Positions 1 through 8,804 are shown, counted from the stretch's first letter. The stretch is 64,000 bases of DNA from Fen-330 sp050008465 (GCA_050008465.1 JBEKMO010000008.1:1-64000), one strand, 5' to 3'. The notes: generated from the letters alone by a model not told the origin. A program made the numbers and translations.

Positions 1-672
1 ATGGAGCTTCGGATCGATCGGCTCGGCGAAGATCTTGTCGAGCGAATCGGTCAGGCGCTCGCGCGGCCCGGTGCGGTCGACCGGAATGTCCTTGTAGCCA
101 TCCGGAATCCAAACGTTGGTGACCGTGGTCGAGCCAAGCTGCCTGCCCATCTCCGCGCCGATCTTGCGGCAGCAGATGCCGTGCTCGATCCAGAAGTCGC
201 GGATTCCCTTGTCGGGATGGGTGAGCGTGAAGCCGTCGGCCGCCTTCGGGTGAGAGAAGTAGGTTGGGTTGAAGTCCATGCCCAGACCGTTGGACTTCGC
301 CCAATCGATCCAGCTCTGGAAATGCTCGGGCAGCATTTCGTTGCGGTCGATGAACTTGCCGCCGTTGTCGAGGTAGCAGGCGTGCAGATTCAGCCGGTGC
401 TTGCCGGGAACCATGCTCAGCGCCTTCTCGACATCGGAGCGAAGCTCGGTGATCGAACGGGCCTTGCCGGGGTAGTTGCCGGTGGCCTGGATGCCGCCGC
501 CTTCCAGCTTAGCGCCGACTTTCTCGAAGCCGCCGACGTCGTCGCCCTGCCAGCAGTGCAGGGATATCGGAATGGTTTCGAGCCGGCGCATTGCGGCGTC
601 GGCGTCCACCTCGAGACTCGCGTACTGTTCCTTGGTGATCTGGTAGGCCTGTACGATGTTCTGTTCTGTCAT
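1..672 (-). CDS. rhaA: L-rhamnose isomerase (partial, N-terminal 224 residues)
   Basis: This reverse-strand frame opens at an ATG at 670-672 and runs off the left edge of the window, so the C-terminal half is missing. The enzyme interconverts L-rhamnose and L-rhamnulose in the cytoplasm and needs Mn2+ or another divalent metal. Family motifs seen are SLHCWQGDDVGGFE near residue 37, GNYPGKARS, KHRLNLHACYLD, and a segment reading TNVWIPDGYKDIPVDRTGPR near residue 193. All are typical of RhaA. It is divergent from the purine permease at 744 with about 70 bases between them, enough for back-to-back promoters. The rest of a rhamnose operon would lie outside the window. Confidence 0.93.
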   Translation of the reverse strand, partial: MTEQNIVQAYQITKEQYASLEVDADAAMRRLETIPISLHCWQGDDVGGFEKVGAKLEGGGIQATGNYPGKARSITELRSDVEKALSMVPGKHRLNLHACYLDNGGKFIDRNEMLPEHFQSWIDWAKSNGLGMDFNPTYFSHPKAADGFTLTHPDKGIRDFWIEHGICCRKIGAEMGRQLGSTTVTNVWIPDGYKDIPVDRTGPRERLTDSLDKIFAEPIDPKLH

Positions 673-743
673 TCCCGTCTCCACGGCCAGTATACGCTAC
701 AGCGCAGGGCGGTCGCTCGTGGTAGGCTGGAGTCTTTCTTCGC

Positions 744-2060
744 ATGTCGATCCGGCATTCACTCGAAGGGTATTTCCGTTTTCAGGAACTCGGCACCAAC
801 TGGCGAACCGAAATGCTCGCCGGCCTGACGACGTTCCTGACCATGTCCTACATCATCTTCGTGAACCCGTCGATCCTCGGCGACGCGGGCATCCCCGTGC
901 AGGCGGCGATGGCGGCCACCTGCGTTTCCGCGGCCTTCGGCAGCCTCATGATGGGGATCTACGCGCGCTATCCCATCGCGCTCGCGCCCGGCATGGGACT
1001 GAACGCCTACTTCACCTACACCGTGGTGCTGGGCCTGCATGTACCCTGGCAGGCCGCCCTCGGCGCGGTGTTCCTCTCCGGCGTCGCCTTTCTGATCCTG
1101 ACCCTGGGAGGCATTCGCCAGTTGATCCTGTCGGCGCTCCCGCCGGAGCTATACGCTTCGGTCGCCGCGGGCATCGGGCTGTTCATCGCGCTGGTTGGCT
1201 TCCAGAAGTCCGGCATTGTTGTGGCGAATCCGAAGACGCTGGTCGCCCTCGGAAACCTCCGGGAACCGAATACGCTGCTGGCGATCTTCGGCCTGCTCGC
1301 GATCGCGGGGCTCGCGGTCTGGCGCGTGCGCGCGGCGATGCTCATCGGTATTCTGGCAACCGCCGCGGTGGGCGCGGCGTTCGGCCTGGTCCACTGGCAG
1401 CCTCAATCGTTGAAGTGGACCGATTTCGCCGCCACCGCGGGCAAGCTCGATGTTCCCGCCGCTCTCCGCCTCGGGTTCCTCGAGATCATCTTCGTGTTCC
1501 TGTTCATCGATCTGTTCGACAACCTCGGCACTCTGGTCGGCGTCGCCAAGAAAGCCGGGATGCTGGACCGCGACAACCGCATCCCGCGAGTGGAGAGGAT
1601 TCTGCTCACCGACGCCTCGGCCACCATCGTCGGCTCGCTCGCCGGAACCTCGACGGTGGTCAGTTACATCGAGAGCGCCGCTGGCGTGGTGGCGGGCGGA
1701 CGGAGTGGGTTCACCGCCGTGGTGATCGGCCTGCTCTTCCTGGTGGCCCTGCTGGTCGCGCCGATCGTCGGCGTCATCCCGGTGGCCGCCACCGCTCCGG
1801 CTCTGATCGTCGTCGGCAGCCTGATGGTTTCCACCGTGGCCGACATCCGATGGTCTGACCCGGTGGTGGCTCTGCCCGCTTTTCTCACCATGGTCTCGAT
1901 CCCGCTCACTTTCAGCATCGCCACCGGCATCGCTTTCGGTCTCATCGCCTACACGCTGCTGCGGGTGATCCGCGGCGAGTTCCGGAGCGTGAGCTGGCTG
2001 GTGTACGTGCTCACGGCCTTGTTTATCGCGAGGTTCGCGTACTTGAGTTCGGCGGGATAG
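744..2060 (+). CDS. NCS2-family purine permease (AzgA/PbuG type)
   Basis: This is a 438-residue polytopic inner-membrane protein with about 12 hydrophobic segments. The N-terminus (RTEMLAGLTTFLTMSYIIFV) and the segment ALAPGMGLNAYFTYTVV are hallmarks of the AzgA-like branch of the nucleobase-cation symporter-2 family, which imports adenine, guanine or hypoxanthine with protons. Length matches the family (about 430-450). The start is the ATG at 744; no strong Shine-Dalgarno is visible. It stands alone, divergent from rhaA, and is followed by a strong hairpin. The exact purine specificity cannot be read from sequence alone. Confidence 0.9.
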   Translation: MSIRHSLEGYFRFQELGTNWRTEMLAGLTTFLTMSYIIFVNPSILGDAGIPVQAAMAATCVSAAFGSLMMGIYARYPIALAPGMGLNAYFTYTVVLGLHVPWQAALGAVFLSGVAFLILTLGGIRQLILSALPPELYASVAAGIGLFIALVGFQKSGIVVANPKTLVALGNLREPNTLLAIFGLLAIAGLAVWRVRAAMLIGILATAAVGAAFGLVHWQPQSLKWTDFAATAGKLDVPAALRLGFLEIIFVFLFIDLFDNLGTLVGVAKKAGMLDRDNRIPRVERILLTDASATIVGSLAGTSTVVSYIESAAGVVAGGRSGFTAVVIGLLFLVALLVAPIVGVIPVAATAPALIVVGSLMVSTVADIRWSDPVVALPAFLTMVSIPLTFSIATGIAFGLIAYTLLRVIRGEFRSVSWLVYVLTALFIARFAYLSSAG

Positions 2061-2068
2061 ACGAGCTT

Positions 2069-2125
2069 CTGGCCGGCGGCGCCGAAACGGGCTATCCCGC
2101 TAACCCGTTCGAGGCCGCCGGCCAG
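2069..2125. repeat. Long GC-rich hairpin after the purine permease
   Basis: The arms CTGGCCGGCGGC (2069-2080) and GCCGCCGGCCAG (2114-2125) are perfectly complementary. Pairing continues imperfectly inward, where AACGGG near 2086 faces CCCGTT near 2104. The hairpin lies 9 bases after the permease stop. No T-tract follows, so it is either a 3' stabilising or Rho-assisted structure, or part of a dispersed element, rather than a classic intrinsic terminator. Confidence 0.6.
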
Positions 2126-2142
2126 ATTCAGTTGCGGTCGAG

Positions 2143-2223
2143 CCGCTCCCTTACGGTCGCGGTTCTGTGCTGGGAGCCGAGTGGGAGCACCGAACCGCGC
2201 GCGTCAGCAAGCGGCTGGCGTTC
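2143..2223. repeat. Dispersed intergenic palindromic repeat, copy A
   Basis: These 81 bases align without gaps to 39667-39747, with 67 of 81 positions identical by hand count. Most differences fall in the central loop. The core is an inverted repeat, CGGTTCTGTGCT against AGCACCGAACCG. The outer ends (CCGCTCCC and AGCAAGCGG) also partly pair. The repeat ends within the stop codon of the SDR gene that reads from the other side. Confidence 0.8.
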
Positions 2224-2998
2224 AGATGGTCATCGCGAGGAAGCCGCCATCCACTCGCAGGATCGACCCGGTCACGAACGACGACGCGCTCTTGGAAGCC
2301 AGGTAGACCGCCGCGCCCACCAGTTCCGAGGCCTCGCCGAAACGCCCCATCGGCGTGTGTCCCAGGATGGACGCGGTGCGCTCGGGGGTGAGCAGCTTGC
2401 GGTTCTGCTCGGCCGGGAAGAAGCCCGGCCGGATGGCGTTCACGCGCACGCCGCTGGTCGCCCACTCCCGCGCCAAGAACTGTGTGATCTGGTCCACGCC
2501 TGCCTTGGTGATACTGTAGGTGAACACCTTCGACAGCGGCGGTCCGGAAGATGCCGAGGAGATGTTGATGATCGACCCGCCTCGTGAGGATTCCACCATC
2601 GCCTTGCCGAACACCTGGCAAGCCAGAAATACGCTCTTCAGGTTCACATCCAGGATGCGCTGCCACTCCTCTTCGGTGATCTCGAAGAACGGCGTGCCTG
2701 AATTGATGCCGGCCGCGTTCAGCAGGATGTCCACGCGCCCGAATTCAGCGAGCGTCGTTTCGAGCGCCCGCGCTAGGTCCGCCTTGCTCGCCGCGTTGGC
2801 CTGGATGGCGATCGCCCGCCGCCCCAGCCCGCGGATGGACGCCGCCCGCGCTTCGGCGTTCTCCAGGTTGAGGTCCACGATAGCGACGTCGGCGCCGGCC
2901 TCGGCGAATCCGCTGGACATTGCGCCCGCCAACACCCCACCACCGCCAACGACGACCGCCACCTGGCCGTCCAGTGAGAAAAGGTTGTCTTGTGTCAT
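2222..2998 (-). CDS. SDR-family oxidoreductase, probable D-mannonate oxidoreductase
   Basis: This is a 258-residue classical short-chain dehydrogenase. It has a glycine-rich nucleotide-binding loop near residues 18-26, NAAG at 94-97, catalytic Ser near 148, and the Tyr161/Lys165 pair in YSITK. The segment PGFFPAEQNR (191-200) is characteristic of the SDR-type D-mannonate/fructuronate oxidoreductases and their gluconate-5-dehydrogenase relatives, so reduction of fructuronate to mannonate in hexuronate catabolism is the best guess. The next gene downstream in transcription order is not a hexuronate gene. The upstream neighbour at 3020-3880, a sugar isomerase/epimerase, lies only 21 bases away on the same strand and is probably co-transcribed. 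The exact sugar is inferred. Confidence 0.85.
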   Translation of the reverse strand: MTQDNLFSLDGQVAVVVGGGGVLAGAMSSGFAEAGADVAIVDLNLENAEARAASIRGLGRRAIAIQANAASKADLARALETTLAEFGRVDILLNAAGINSGTPFFEITEEEWQRILDVNLKSVFLACQVFGKAMVESSRGGSIINISSASSGPPLSKVFTYSITKAGVDQITQFLAREWATSGVRVNAIRPGFFPAEQNRKLLTPERTASILGHTPMGRFGEASELVGAAVYLASKSASSFVTGSILRVDGGFLAMTI

Positions 2999-3019
2999 GT
3001 GATTCTTAGTTTGCCACGT

Positions 3020-3880
3020 TTACCGTGCCAGCAGCGCCATGAGGTTCCAGCCGCAGATGACGCTGGCCTGGAACTGGTCTCCGCACGGGCCGGGCCAGTG
3101 GGTTTCCAGGCTCACCCAACCCCGGTAACCATCGGCGACGAGCGCGGTGAGCTGCCCTTTCCAATCCACCGCGCAAACGCCGAGCGGTCCCCAAATCGGT
3201 CTGTGGCCGTCCAGGTAGCAGTCCTTCGCGTGGACGTGGGCAATGCGCCCGGGCGGAAGCGCGCGGTAGCCGTCCGGGAACGGAGTCTCGCCGGCGACGT
3301 AGGCGTTAGCCGGGTCCCAGACTACCTGGAGGTTCGGATGAGGGATGGTGGCCAGCAGCCGGCCGGCATCCGCGCCGGTCGCAATGTTGCAGGCGTGCTC
3401 GTTCTCGAGGCCGATGATGAGATCTTCTTTGGCCGCCTTCTCGGCCAGCGCGCCCAGCGCCTCGACGACACGGTCGAAGACTCTCTCCGGCTCGACCACC
3501 CGCCAATAGGAGAAAACGCGGACGATGCGCGCGCCGGTCCGGTGAGCGATCTCGAAGGCGCGCGCGGTAAGCCGGGGCTGGTCCTCGTAAGTGTACTTCG
3601 AGCCGAAGACGTCCTGCTGGAACCGGCTGTCGAGCGGCGGGGAGTCGGGCAGGTCGCATTTCAGCAGCGGCGAGGAGAGCGAAATGATATCGAGGCCCCG
3701 GGCGCCGGCGATCGCGCGCACGCGCTCCACTTCCTCGTCGCTCAGGTCCAAGATGTTCTTGCCGAAGACGACGCGCAGCTCGGCGCCCGTCATGCCCATC
3801 TCGGCCATGGCCTGGGTGGCCGCCTCCAGGTCGGGGCCGAACTCGTCGGTAATCGCAGCTACGCGCAGCTTGGTTTCCAT
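3020..3880 (-). CDS. Sugar phosphate isomerase/epimerase family protein (TIM barrel)
   Basis: This 286-residue protein has the AP-endonuclease-2/xylose-isomerase-like TIM-barrel fold. Metal ligands of the family are recognisable: Glu in IIGLENEH, Asp in VVWDPANA, His-x-His in AHVHAKD, and Glu in WVSLETHW near the C-terminus. Such enzymes epimerise or isomerise sugars, keto-sugars or inositol derivatives. No signal peptide is seen, so it is cytoplasmic. It sits between the ABC exporter and the SDR on the same strand with short gaps, suggesting one transcript. The substrate is not identifiable from sequence. Confidence 0.85.
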   Translation of the reverse strand: METKLRVAAITDEFGPDLEAATQAMAEMGMTGAELRVVFGKNILDLSDEEVERVRAIAGARGLDIISLSSPLLKCDLPDSPPLDSRFQQDVFGSKYTYEDQPRLTARAFEIAHRTGARIVRVFSYWRVVEPERVFDRVVEALGALAEKAAKEDLIIGLENEHACNIATGADAGRLLATIPHPNLQVVWDPANAYVAGETPFPDGYRALPPGRIAHVHAKDCYLDGHRPIWGPLGVCAVDWKGQLTALVADGYRGWVSLETHWPGPCGDQFQASVICGWNLMALLAR

Positions 3881-3892
3881 ATGTCGAGGTCG

Positions 3893-5842
3893 CTATCCTT
3901 TCAACCGCCGGATGGTGTCGGCGAGCGAACCTGCGTCCTCGGTCGAGGCCGGCGCCGGGACTTCCTCCTCCGCCGCCTCGACCTCGCCGGGCGCGAGGAA
4001 CAGGTTTTCTGTGAGGCCGTGCTGGCGGGTGTACAACTCGTGGTACCTCCCCTCGGCGGCCAGAAGCGTTGCGTGGTTCCCGCGCTCGACGATGTGCCCG
4101 CCCTCGACCACCAGGATCTGGTCGGCGCGCCGGATGGTGGACAGCCGGTGCGCGATGACGAACGTCGTGCGCCCCTGCATCAGGTAGGCCAGGCCCTGCT
4201 GAATCGAGGCCTCGGACTCGGAGTCCAGGCTGGAGGTGGCCTCGTCCAGGATGAGAATGCGCGGGTTGGCCAGGATCGCGCGGGCGATCGAGACGCGCTG
4301 CCGCTGGCCGCCGGAGAGCTTCACGCCGCGTTCGCCCACCACCGTGTCGTACTGGGTCTCGAACGCCTCGGCGAACTCGTCCACGCGGGCGGTCCGGCAA
4401 GCCTGAAGAATCTGCTCCTCGCTGGCGTCGGGGCGGGCGAAAGCGACGTTCTCACGGATTGTGCCGTCGAACAGGAACGTGTCCTGCAAAACCACGCCAA
4501 GCTGGGTGCGGTAGGAATCCAGGCGGACGCTGGAGAGATCCGCACCATCCACCCGGATCGTTCCGCTGGACGGCGTGTAGAAGGCGGCAATCAGACCGAT
4601 GATGGTCGACTTGCCGGAGCCTGAAGACCCAACCAGCGCCGTCACCGTCCCCGAGCGCGCCTCGAAGGAGATGCCATGCAGCACCGGTTTGCCGGTCTCG
4701 TAGGCAAAGCCGACCTCCTCAAAGACCACGTCGCCGCGGATCTCCCCCATCGCGACGCTTCGCCGCGGGTCGAGGTCTTCGGGGCGTTCGCGGAGCACCT
4801 CGCGAGTGCGCTCCAGGCCGGCAATCGCCTCGGTCAGTTGCGTGCCGATGCCAACAATCTGGAAGGCCGGCGCGACCAGAAACGCGAGGAACGCGGTGAA
4901 GGTGACGAACCCACCCAGGGTGAGCGCGCCGGCCAGGATCTGGCGAGCTCCAACGTACATCACCAGCGCGCTGACGACGCCCAGCAGCACGGTCGCCGAA
5001 AGGCCCATGAGCGAAGTGGCGGTGAGCGACCGGATCACGTTGTCCAGCAGCCGCTGGACGCCGGAGGAGAACACCGCGGCCTCGCGCGCCTCGGCATGGT
5101 ACCCCTTCACTACGCGGATCCCGCCGAGCGACTCGGTGAGGCGGCCCGTCACCTCGGCGTTGAGGCGGCCGCGCTCCCGGAAGATCGGACGGATGGTGCC
5201 GAACGCGCGCTTGAGGAACAGCATGAACACGCCCACGATCGCGATCGCCATCCCGGTCAGTGCCGGACTGATGTGCAGCAAGGCCACCAGGGCGATCAAA
5301 GCGGTGACGAAGCCGCCCAGGAGCTCGACCAGCCCCGTGCCGACCAGGTTGCGCACGCCCTCGACGTCGCTCATGATGCGCGACACCAGCGCGCCGGCCT
5401 TGTTGGCGTCGTAGTATGCCAGCGGCAGACGGCCGATATGGGCCTGCACTTTGCGCCTGAGGTCCGCAATCAGGCGCTGCGCCGATTTCGATATCAGTTG
5501 CGTGAGCGAGTACGAGGTCGCGCCCTGCACGGCAGTCGCGGCCAGTACCACGGCCGCCAGCGGGCCGAGCAGCTCCAGCCGCCGCTTGCCGATGACGTCG
5601 TCGACAAGGTACTTGGTAGACGCGGGCAGCACCAATCCCGCGGCGCGGCTGACCGCGATCAGCAGTAACCCCAGCGCTAGCTGCCAGCGCCGCGGCTTGA
5701 CGAGTTCCCAGATATCGGGGAGGAGCGCGCGCAACTTCTCCGAGACAGGCGTCTTGTCCTGAGCCGGCTCCACTCCCGACCTGGACGCCGTGCCGTGGGA
5801 GCGGGGAGCGCGTTCACCGCGGCCTAGACCATACCCGCGCAT
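3893..5842 (-). CDS. ABC exporter, fused membrane and ATPase domains (MsbA-like)
   Basis: This 649-residue half-transporter has an N-terminal six-helix exporter domain from about residue 50 to 345 and a C-terminal ATPase. The nucleotide-binding domain shows Walker A GSSGSGKST, Q-loop GVVLQDTFLF, signature LSGGQRQRVSIARA, Walker B ILILDEATSSLD and the H-loop FVIAHRLST. It would act as a homodimer in the inner membrane exporting lipid, peptide or drug. The annotated start carries a polar, non-hydrophobic extension of about 40 residues; a later start is possible. The C-terminal 30 residues are acidic. The substrate is unknown. Confidence 0.92.
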   Translation of the reverse strand: MRGYGLGRGERAPRSHGTASRSGVEPAQDKTPVSEKLRALLPDIWELVKPRRWQLALGLLLIAVSRAAGLVLPASTKYLVDDVIGKRRLELLGPLAAVVLAATAVQGATSYSLTQLISKSAQRLIADLRRKVQAHIGRLPLAYYDANKAGALVSRIMSDVEGVRNLVGTGLVELLGGFVTALIALVALLHISPALTGMAIAIVGVFMLFLKRAFGTIRPIFRERGRLNAEVTGRLTESLGGIRVVKGYHAEAREAAVFSSGVQRLLDNVIRSLTATSLMGLSATVLLGVVSALVMYVGARQILAGALTLGGFVTFTAFLAFLVAPAFQIVGIGTQLTEAIAGLERTREVLRERPEDLDPRRSVAMGEIRGDVVFEEVGFAYETGKPVLHGISFEARSGTVTALVGSSGSGKSTIIGLIAAFYTPSSGTIRVDGADLSSVRLDSYRTQLGVVLQDTFLFDGTIRENVAFARPDASEEQILQACRTARVDEFAEAFETQYDTVVGERGVKLSGGQRQRVSIARAILANPRILILDEATSSLDSESEASIQQGLAYLMQGRTTFVIAHRLSTIRRADQILVVEGGHIVERGNHATLLAAEGRYHELYTRQHGLTENLFLAPGEVEAAEEEVPAPASTEDAGSLADTIRRLKG

Positions 5843-5992
5843 TCCGTGATAGACCCTCCTCCGTTATCGCACAGGCAGGCCCGCCAGGGCGCGGGTTCGA
5901 AACCTGCCCTTACTTGCGCGGCTCGGAGACGCGCTTGCGCGGGCGAGTGGGCTTGCGCGGCGCCGGCTTCCGGCCGGGGCCCTCGAGGCTCC

Positions 5993-6967
5993 TTAGTCGC
6001 CGCCCAGCTTCACCTTCGCCAGATAGATGGCGGTCTTGCCTTCGTGAGAGGAATGGTAGCTGACCCACAGGAGCCCGTCGTGGAACGCCAGGCCCGACCC
6101 GCCCGTGTCGCCGCCCGACGGCAACGCCAGAAGTTCCTTCGACGTGAGCGCCTCGGGGTCGAGCCGGCACAGGACCATCCGCCCGCTGCCGTTGCTCAGG
6201 CTGCCGGCCGCGACGATGCGATCGCCGAGGCGCAAAAGGCTCGCTCCACCCAGTCGCAGCCCGAGCTCTTTCCAGGTCCAGGCCCGGTAGGGTGGGCGGG
6301 CACGTCCGAGGACGCTGCTGGCGCCTTTCTCGTCCCGGCGCATCAGGCACAGCGCGGTGTCGTCCTCCAGAAACAGCAGCGAGCCTTCACTCGACAGTCC
6401 CTGGCCGAGGAGGTCTCCCGCCAGGGTGTCGTAGCTCAGTCCATCGCGGCTGATGTAGAGCCGGCTGAATTGCTTTCCGGTAGCGCTGTAGCCGATCCCA
6501 TACGCCCTGCCCCGCTGCCACGTCACGCGCCACAGCCAGACGTTCCGCTCGCCGATCTCGGCCGGTTCGGGCCAGTTCCTTCCATCCTCGGAGAACCAAG
6601 CCAGCGTCTGTGTCTTTGGGAAGGCGACCCCCGCGTTCAGCATCAGCCGGAGGTCCGGCGTGATCGAGAGCTTGGGTCCCCGCAGATCCCCGCGCGGGGA
6701 GGAGATTAGCGCCGCGGAGATCCAGCGCTCCCCGTCCGCGGAGGTCAGAATCCGCACAGCGCCGTCAGACGACCCCTCCGTCTGTCCTTCCCGGAATGCG
6801 CAGTACCAGCGGCCCTTGAATCGGGCCAGATCGGTGGAGGCATTGTGCGGCGCATGACTCCAGATCCGTTGTACATCCACCAGTTTCGGAGCGGGCTCCG
6901 CCGGCCCCCGCGGGCCGCCGGCAATCCCGGCCAGCCCAATCGCAAGAAAAGCCGTCAGGAAGCGCAT
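5993..6967 (-). CDS. Secreted sialidase-like (BNR) protein
   Basis: This 324-residue protein has a signal peptide in about the first 20 residues (MRFLTAFLAIGLAGIAGG). The body matches exo-alpha-sialidase-like six-bladed propellers. It has the arginine-containing CAFREG near residue 55, Asp-box-like SADGERW and SEDGRNW segments, and later blades. The start at 6967 was chosen because GGGAG lies 5 bases upstream; an in-frame ATG at 6979 is the alternative. It probably hydrolyses or binds a glycan in the periplasm or outside the cell. True sialidase activity is not shown, since many members act on other sugars. Confidence 0.78.
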   Translation of the reverse strand: MRFLTAFLAIGLAGIAGGPRGPAEPAPKLVDVQRIWSHAPHNASTDLARFKGRWYCAFREGQTEGSSDGAVRILTSADGERWISAALISSPRGDLRGPKLSITPDLRLMLNAGVAFPKTQTLAWFSEDGRNWPEPAEIGERNVWLWRVTWQRGRAYGIGYSATGKQFSRLYISRDGLSYDTLAGDLLGQGLSSEGSLLFLEDDTALCLMRRDEKGASSVLGRARPPYRAWTWKELGLRLGGASLLRLGDRIVAAGSLSNGSGRMVLCRLDPEALTSKELLALPSGGDTGGSGLAFHDGLLWVSYHSSHEGKTAIYLAKVKLGGD

Positions 6968-7161
6968 CGAATCTCCCATTGTCCGATATCCCCACCCTTC
7001 CGCGCGAGCTCTTCTGCGCCGGATCCGTCGGAATGCCCTTGGTTTCGGTTATGATGCAGAATTTGACAGGCTCTATTAGCTTCCGACATGCAGTCGGCGG
7101 AGGCCAGCCTCCAATGCAGTGCTCAATTGCCCGGCAATACCACGCCGGAAGCGGAGAAACC

Positions 7162-7731
7162 ATGATCCGAAAGACGCGACGCTGTTGGCTGTTGTTTCTG
7201 GCCCTGAATGTAGTGCTCGCCCTCGCGCAAGAGAAGCAGGGGAAGACTCTCCGCGAGCCGGATGTGATCTTTGTTCCCACCCCCGAGGACGTGGTGGAAC
7301 AGATGATCAAGCTGGCCAACGTTCATAAGGGCGACGTGGTCTACGATCTCGGCTGTGGCGACGGGCGCACGGTAATCGCGGCGGCGAAGCTGCCCGGGGT
7401 CCGCGGCGTCGGCATCGACATCAGCCCGGAGAGGATCAAGGAATCCATCGAGAACGCCCGCAAGGCCGGGGTGATGGATCGCGTCACCTTCCGCGAAGAA
7501 GATCTGTTTGAGGCGGACATCAAGGATGCGACGGTGGTGCTGCTGTACCTGCTGCCGAGGCTGAACCTGAAGCTGCGCCCGAAGCTGTGGCGCGAGCTCA
7601 AGCCGGGCACGCGCATCGTCTCCCACGACTTCGACATGAATGACTGGAAACCCGAGCAAGAGCTTCAATTGGGCGGGCACACGATTTACCTCTTTACGAT
7701 TCCGGCGAAACCCCCTCTGGAGGCGAAATAG
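7162..7731 (+). CDS. SAM-dependent methyltransferase with signal-like N-terminus
   Basis: This is a 189-residue class I methyltransferase. Motif I DLGCGDGRT spans residues 62-70, the acidic residue after beta-2 is in GVGIDISPE, and EEDLF precedes a hydrophobic strand (ATVVLLYLLPRLN). The first 22 residues are hydrophobic and resemble a signal peptide ending ALAQ, which is unusual for a SAM-dependent enzyme but recurrent in this PRMT-like family. The start is the ATG at 7162, with GCGGAGA upstream; a longer frame to 6979 would overlap the divergent sialidase promoter region. The substrate is unknown. Confidence 0.8.
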   Translation: MIRKTRRCWLLFLALNVVLALAQEKQGKTLREPDVIFVPTPEDVVEQMIKLANVHKGDVVYDLGCGDGRTVIAAAKLPGVRGVGIDISPERIKESIENARKAGVMDRVTFREEDLFEADIKDATVVLLYLLPRLNLKLRPKLWRELKPGTRIVSHDFDMNDWKPEQELQLGGHTIYLFTIPAKPPLEAK

Positions 7732-7778
7732 GAGGGCCGGGCGAGGTCTCCGGTCCGGGCCAAACCGAGTGCTCCAGG

Positions 7779-8608
7779 TCAGAGCGTTCTTTCCAGCGCT
7801 TTGACCTTGTCGGCAATCGTCCTGGTGAACTCCTCCCCCGAGCCCAACTTGGCGGCCAGTTGAGGCGGCAGGGCGTCGATGACCGGCTTCAGGTCTTCGA
7901 TCGAGGAGGTGAGCACCGGGAATCCCGTGGCGTCGGCGATCCGGCAGGCAAAGTGCACTACACCCAGCAGGTCTACCGCGCCGCCGTCCCAGGCTTGATG
8001 GTGCCGCCTGGCGATCGCCGCAAACTCCTCCGGAAAGTGCCACTCCTTCATCAGCCATTCCCCGGCCTGGCAGTGTCGATATCGAACAGGTCCTGTTCGC
8101 AGCCCAGCAGATCGTATCCGTACTCGCCGGAGACGTCCAGCATGCGGGCATACTCGGCCGGGTAGCTGGCGAGCAGCGCGAGCCGGCCCACGTCGTGCAG
8201 GAGACCCACGCTATAGGCCGTATCCGTGTTCAGGCCGACGGCGCCGGCCAGTTCCTCGCAGATGCGGGCACAGGCCAGGCTGTGGCGCCAGCAGCGTCCC
8301 AGCGCGGGGATCTACAAGGCGGAAGACAGGAAGTCCCGCAGCGCTACGGCCATCACCAGCGACTTCAGCTTCTCCAGCCCCAACATCGTCAGCGCATGCC
8401 GGATGCTGTCGATCCGGTTGCGGCAGCCGAGCAGTGGCGAATTGGCGACCCGCAGCACTTCGGCCGAGAACGCCGAATCCGTCCGGACCAGGGTGGAGAG
8501 GCGTTGGAGCGATGCCTCCTCGCTGGAGACGATTCGCATCAACCGGGCGGCTATGGGCGGCAGCGGCTGTAGCGTCTTGAACGCCCACGGTCTCTCGGCA
8601 ACGGCCAT
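7779..8608 (-). pseudogene. HDOD-domain protein, broken by a nonsense codon and a frameshift
   Basis: Translation starts at an ATG at 8606-8608 behind a clear GGAGG. It reads an HDOD start (LPPIAARLMRIVSSEEASL, then VLRVANSPLLG) for 98 residues to an in-frame TAG at 8312-8314. The same frame then continues perfectly as HDOD (GRCWRHSLACARICEELAGA, then VGLLHDVGRLALLASYPAEY) down to about 8075. There it loses frame in DID-TARPG. One extra base would restore DHCQAGEW and join the frame encoding the C-terminal 90 residues (MKEWHFPEEFAAIARRHH onward), which ends at 7779. HDOD proteins act in signalling and cell-cycle or c-di-GMP responses. Two lesions in one gene suggest decay, or two local consensus errors. 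Confidence 0.85.
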
Positions 8609-8736
8609 CGTGGAAACCTCCGCGTGCCTTATCGGCGCAGGTGGCGACGGCCTTTAGGTGGTAGCTTTCTGAAACCTGGTGCTACCGCCGTCCGTCTGTT
8701 ATCCAAAGTGGGAGGGCGGCAACATTGGCCGGTTGG

Positions 8737-8765
8737 TTGACGCTCCCCGCGCGGGAGACTAGAAT
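8737..8765 (+). promoter_or_regulatory. Probable sigma-70-type promoter for the GWxTD gene
   Basis: TTGACG (8737-8742) and TAGAAT (8760-8765) are separated by exactly 17 bases. The spacer holds the palindrome CTCCC-CGCGC-GGGAG, a possible operator. The start codon lies 39 bases downstream of the -10 box. Confidence 0.6.
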
Positions 8766-8804
8766 TAGGATAGTTTCGAGCGAGTCCCGAAAGCGGAGAG
8801 GTGT

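Noticed and set aside
1..828. Long forward frame opening with the first base of the window
   Set aside because: The reverse strand encodes clear L-rhamnose isomerase motifs over the same bases; the forward frame is a GC-driven shadow.
2990..4624. 544-residue forward frame
   Set aside because: It is antisense to the TIM-barrel and ABC transporter genes, which have full family motifs; composition is typical of a shadow frame.
7050..7095. TTGACA box upstream of the methyltransferase
   Set aside because: No acceptable -10 box lies at 16-18 bases, so it was not listed as a promoter.
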